From: Victivallales bacterium
GTDB taxonomy: Bacteria; Verrucomicrobiota; Lentisphaeria; Oligosphaerales; Oligosphaeraceae
Length of the DNA: 10,145 bases
Assembly (NCBI GenBank): GCA_017963875.1
Contig: JAGCTA010000445.1
Coordinates: 1-10,145 of the forward strand
Direction: 5' to 3'
A program made the translations under genes and the position numbers. The notes under the pieces were generated by a model. That model made no database searches. It was not told where the DNA came from and saw only the letters and a list, made by a program, of their open reading frames with translations. The first letter of the stretch is position 1. Every line of letters begins with the position of its first letter. Below, in pieces: positions 7,589-10,145 of this stretch.

Positions 7589-8915
7589 AATTAAAGAGTG
7601 TAATTGTAAACTTGTTGTTCAGTTCCTTTCCGAGGTGGATGGTCTTCGTGCAACGCTTTCCAGCGGCGATTATCTCCAGTTCGTACATGCCGTAGAATCC
7701 CTTGAATGACAGCGAATCGGAGGCGGTGTGCAGGTTCAGGTTCGTCCGCCATTCCTTTTCGAAGAGATTGCGGATGACATTGTAGGCTGGCTTTGGCGTA
7801 AAGTCGTAGCGGATAAGACCGCCGTAGAAGTAGTTTTCGCCTGCAGTCATGTCGCCAGGGACCGCGTTGTGCGCGTAGCCATCGACGAGGTTCCAGTAGA
7901 TGATGCCGTCAGTCGCAGTGTGACTGAACCAGAGGCTGTAGATGTTCTTGATGATCTCCGCCTGGATGTCTTCGTCTTCGGCGTTACCCGAATAGCAGGG
8001 AATCGTCAATTCCGTAATATGAATCGGCTTGCCGAGAGTCGCGTAGGTGTCGAGGACATTGCAGATTTGTTCTGGATCGTAGCAGTCCTTCGTGCTTTCG
8101 AGTTCGATTTCCCTGCGGTAGAACATGTGGTACTGCATGCCGATGGCGTCAATACGTGCGCCTTTCAGCAAAGCACGCTCTATCTGCATGTAGTAGGGGC
8201 TTTGGAACGTGTGGAACCAATCCGTCTTCCAGATTCTGCTGTGTGCTTCGTTGATAACCAGTCGATTACCAGGGAAGTAGTTTTCCGCAAGTTTGAAACT
8301 CCATTCGATCAAGTCAGGCTGGCTGTACAGGCTGACATCCTTCCGATGAAAGAATGTCTCGTTGGTCACTTCCCACATCGGGATTCGCCTCGCGTAGCGT
8401 TCGGCGAGTTCGCGAAAACGCTTTTCGAGGCATTTCTTCTCCCATGCGACCGTGCCTTTCGCCCAGTCGGGCATCATGGTTGGGTAATTGAGGCAATGCG
8501 CCTTCGGCTCAATGCCGTTCGCCTCGCAGAACTCTAGGCAGAGGTCCGGCGCGGGGCGACGGTAGATGCGCGGACTGTCCTTCGCGAAACGCGGCTTGCC
8601 CTGCTCTGGCTCCAGCGTGTTCCAATAGAACGGCAGCGTCGCGATATTGAAAGCGTCTGCATAGAAACGCTCGTACTTCGCGTTGCGCTCCTCGTCCTGC
8701 ATCTCCCCAAGCATGAAAAGGTTTGCGCCATATTTGAAATCATGTGTTTTCTGCGTGATCTTCACTTCGACATCAGTGACAGGCTTTCCTGCGCCATCGA
8801 CGAAACTCAAAAACGCAAAGCCCTTCTTGTTCGCCTCGATGCCCGTGGCGATACGGTCTTTCATGTAGTCGCGTTTCTCTTCAAACGGCCGTAATACTTC
8901 TTGGCGTGATTCCAT
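7587..8915 (-). CDS. GH10-family glycoside hydrolase (xylanase-like), divergent
   Basis: The 442-residue protein has the core of family GH10, whose known members are mainly endo-beta-1,4-xylanases. The acid/base is Glu186 in WEVTNE and the nucleophile Glu302 in ITELTIP; GMQYH at 259-263 and WNLVDG at 341-346 fit later barrel strands. A beta-rich segment (about 20-70, KGFAFLSFVDGAGKPVTDVE) precedes the barrel, and the last 60 residues form a small beta-type tail. Where typical GH10 enzymes have ENxxKW on an early strand, this one has PFYWNTLEPEQG, and the WH after the GH motif is replaced (AHCLNYP, His140 kept), so substrate preference may differ. No signal peptide is visible, suggesting action on imported oligosaccharides or glycosides. 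AGGAG (complement of 8926-8930) lies ten bases before the ATG. It appears to be the first gene of the tight - strand cluster. Confidence 0.87.
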   Translation of the reverse strand: MESRQEVLRPFEEKRDYMKDRIATGIEANKKGFAFLSFVDGAGKPVTDVEVKITQKTHDFKYGANLFMLGEMQDEERNAKYERFYADAFNIATLPFYWNTLEPEQGKPRFAKDSPRIYRRPAPDLCLEFCEANGIEPKAHCLNYPTMMPDWAKGTVAWEKKCLEKRFRELAERYARRIPMWEVTNETFFHRKDVSLYSQPDLIEWSFKLAENYFPGNRLVINEAHSRIWKTDWFHTFQSPYYMQIERALLKGARIDAIGMQYHMFYRREIELESTKDCYDPEQICNVLDTYATLGKPIHITELTIPCYSGNAEDEDIQAEIIKNIYSLWFSHTATDGIIYWNLVDGYAHNAVPGDMTAGENYFYGGLIRYDFTPKPAYNVIRNLFEKEWRTNLNLHTASDSLSFKGFYGMYELEIIAAGKRCTKTIHLGKELNNKFTITLFN

Positions 8916-8960
8916 GTTGACTATTCTCCTGTTTGTGGTTCAAACTGCGGGACGCTCTAC

Positions 8961-9058
8961 TACCGTCTCCCGTCTAAATGTCTAAAGTCTCCGCTCTCGT
9001 CTCAAGTCTCGAGGCTCACGTCCCGTCAGGCTCATCGTGTGTCTACCGTCTTCCGTCT
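8961..9058. repeat. Degenerate 7-base tandem repeat (GTCTnnn; AGAC on the - strand)
   Basis: GTCT occurs at 8965, 8972, 8980, 8987, 8999, 9006, 9041, 9048 and 9055. Spacing is 7 in most neighbouring pairs and 35 (5 x 7) between 9006 and 9041. The spacer bases vary, and the middle (9010-9040) is decayed with GGCT, GTCC and GTCA variants. The pattern resembles short tandemly repeated heptamers described in cyanobacteria. It occupies the gap between the MR/MLE and GH10 genes. Confidence 0.65.
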
Positions 9059-9062
9059 CACG

Positions 9063-9083
9063 GCGACGGCGGGACGCCGTCGC
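9063..9083. repeat. Palindromic GC-rich repeat, copy 1
   Basis: GCGACGGCG (9063-9071) and CGCCGTCGC (9075-9083) are perfect inverted repeats around GGA, giving a 9-bp stem. TACTA follows at 9084-9088. The unit recurs 44 bases downstream with one loop base changed. Confidence 0.85.
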
Positions 9084-9106
9084 TACTACCGCACCGCGAA
9101 CCTGCT

Positions 9107-9127
9107 GCGACGGCGAGACGCCGTCGC
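9107..9127. repeat. Palindromic GC-rich repeat, copy 2
   Basis: The same 9-bp stem, GCGACGGCG (9107-9115) with CGCCGTCGC (9119-9127), encloses AGA and is again followed by TACTA (9128-9132). It ends just 11 bases beyond the MR/MLE stop codon, so on the - strand the pair lies where a terminator would, although no T run follows either stem. Confidence 0.85.
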
Positions 9128-9138
9128 TACTATTTCCA

Positions 9139-10145
9139 CTACGACCACTGCCTGTCGTTGGACCACTCCTTATCCCACTCTGTCGTCGGAGCCCAGGCCT
9201 CGGGAAAGTCTGGATGGAGTTTTTCGCGAATTAACTCCTCGTTGAGTGACTCAATGCCAAGGCCTGGCGCAGTCGGGACATCGATGAAGCCCCCGTCATA
9301 CTTCAGCGAGGGATTGACCAGATCGCCCCACCATGGAACATCGACAGAATGAAGTTCCAAGGACATGAAATTGCGTGTTGCGGCGGCGACATGCACTGCC
9401 GCTAGACATGCGATGGGGCTTTCCGCCATGTGGAGGTTCATCTGGACGCCATACTCCTCCGCCATGTCGCCGATTTTCTTCGTCTCAAGTATACCGCCCG
9501 CCGTCAAAACGTCTGGATGGACGACGGCGAGCGCACCTGATTCAAGCAGCGGCCTGAAGGACTCCTTCAAGTACATGTCTTCTCCTGTTCCGAGCGGCAC
9601 GGTCGTCGATTCGTGCAGGCGCACCCATTGGTTCGTCATCTGCCACGGCACAGCGTCTTCCATCCATGAAAGGTTGTATTTTTCGAGTCGTTTTGCCAGT
9701 TTGATGCAGTCCTCCAGCGGGATATGCCCCAGATGGTCGATGGCAATTGGAACCTCATATCCGACCTCAGCGCGGACGTCCGCCATATATTTTTCCAGAT
9801 AATCAAGCCCCTTTTCCGTCAGATGGATGCCTGTGAACGGATGAGCGGTATTGAAGAGGTCGTAGGCCGCACCGCGCATGGCGGATGGGTTGATGGAGCC
9901 GTGCGGCGTCTTGAACACCTGCTTGTACTCCTTCATCGTATCAAGGAAGCCCAATGGCGCGCACAAAGTACCAGGAACATTCATTAGCAGTTCGATGCCC
10001 AAATCCATCTTGAGGAAAGTGAAGCCACGTGCCATGCGCTCCTTGAGAGCCTTCCCCATGTCGCGTCCGCCACCTTCCGAGTCCGTATCGCAATAACAGC
10101 GGATACGGTCGCGGAAACGTCCGCCGAGCAGTTGCCAGACTGGAA
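9139..10145 (-). CDS. Enolase-superfamily (MR/MLE) protein, probable sugar-acid dehydratase, 5' end outside window
   Basis: The frame stays open upstream of the ATG at 10059 to the window edge and encodes PVWQLLGGRFRDRIRCYCDT, the classic start of the barrel domain in mandelate racemase/muconate lactonizing enzyme proteins. The gene is therefore 5'-truncated here and the ATG at 10059 is internal. Numbering from that Met, Lys17 lies in FLKMDLG, and putative Mg ligands are Asp108 (IAIDHLGH), Glu134 (WMEDAVP) and Glu160 (GTGEDMY). Asp183 (HPDVLTAGG) and His210 (NLHMAES) fit the late catalytic region, and PGLGIE at 265-270 closes the barrel. Such enzymes abstract a proton next to a carboxylate; many are acid-sugar dehydratases. 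An insertion at about 30-75 (TMKEYKQVFKTPHGS) sets it apart from the best-known groups. It lies 223 bases before GH10 on the same strand. The exact substrate is unknown. Confidence 0.88.
   Translation of the reverse strand, partial: PVWQLLGGRFRDRIRCYCDTDSEGGGRDMGKALKERMARGFTFLKMDLGIELLMNVPGTLCAPLGFLDTMKEYKQVFKTPHGSINPSAMRGAAYDLFNTAHPFTGIHLTEKGLDYLEKYMADVRAEVGYEVPIAIDHLGHIPLEDCIKLAKRLEKYNLSWMEDAVPWQMTNQWVRLHESTTVPLGTGEDMYLKESFRPLLESGALAVVHPDVLTAGGILETKKIGDMAEEYGVQMNLHMAESPIACLAAVHVAAATRNFMSLELHSVDVPWWGDLVNPSLKYDGGFIDVPTAPGLGIESLNEELIREKLHPDFPEAWAPTTEWDKEWSNDRQWS

Noticed and set aside
7728..8537. Long + strand open frame of 269 codons opposite the GH10 gene
   Set aside because: It is antisense to a gene with clear catalytic motifs, shows no recognisable domain and arises from codon bias on the coding strand.
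8961..9132. Possible CRISPR array
   Set aside because: The repeated units are 7-base degenerate words and two 21-base palindromes without evenly spaced unique spacers or nearby cas genes.
10057..10059. ATG at 10059 as the true start of the MR/MLE gene
   Set aside because: Codons upstream to the window edge encode the conserved QLLGG...RCYCDT block of the family, so the real start lies outside the window.

Overview
The window looks like the chromosome of a member of the Lentisphaerae/Victivallales or a close PVC-phylum relative. The main evidence is the three consecutive pseudopilin-like genes that start with the [13 protein letters not shown] leader helix and carry an H-X9-DG signature near the C-terminus, a protein type greatly expanded in that phylum. 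A gene cluster for unusual plant-type sugars and sugar acids agrees with this. The assignment rests on recalled protein families, not on a search.

Left part, + strand (1-3782): an AT-rich leader with a possible promoter is followed by three paralogous pseudopilin-like genes (101-880, 911-1684, 1729-2505) and a creatinase/M24-fold protein (2568-3782), with gaps of 30, 44 and 62 bases. The pilin-like proteins share a nearly invariant N-terminal helix, three conserved cysteines and a conserved C-terminal block, while their middles have diverged. None has the glycine normally found before a prepilin cleavage site. The M24 protein has lost several metal ligands.

Middle (3783-4062): a gene-free convergent junction with a strong GC hairpin, best read as a terminator or dispersed hairpin element, plus smaller hairpins.

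Right part, - strand (10145 down to 4063), in transcription order: a 5'-truncated enolase-superfamily (MR/MLE) protein, a 223-base gap of degenerate 7-base repeats and two near-identical palindromes, a GH10-type glycoside hydrolase, an RraA-like aldolase/decarboxylase, a short-chain dehydrogenase and a GH42-like TIM-barrel protein. Tight spacing, including a 1-base TAATG overlap between the RraA-like gene and the dehydrogenase, suggests one operon from GH10 onward. A plausible joint role is hydrolysis of a glycoside in the cytoplasm followed by oxidation, dehydration and aldol cleavage of the released sugar or sugar acid. The substrate cannot be read from the sequence. No transporter or regulator gene lies in the window.

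No tRNA, rRNA, CRISPR array, transposase or phage gene was recognised.
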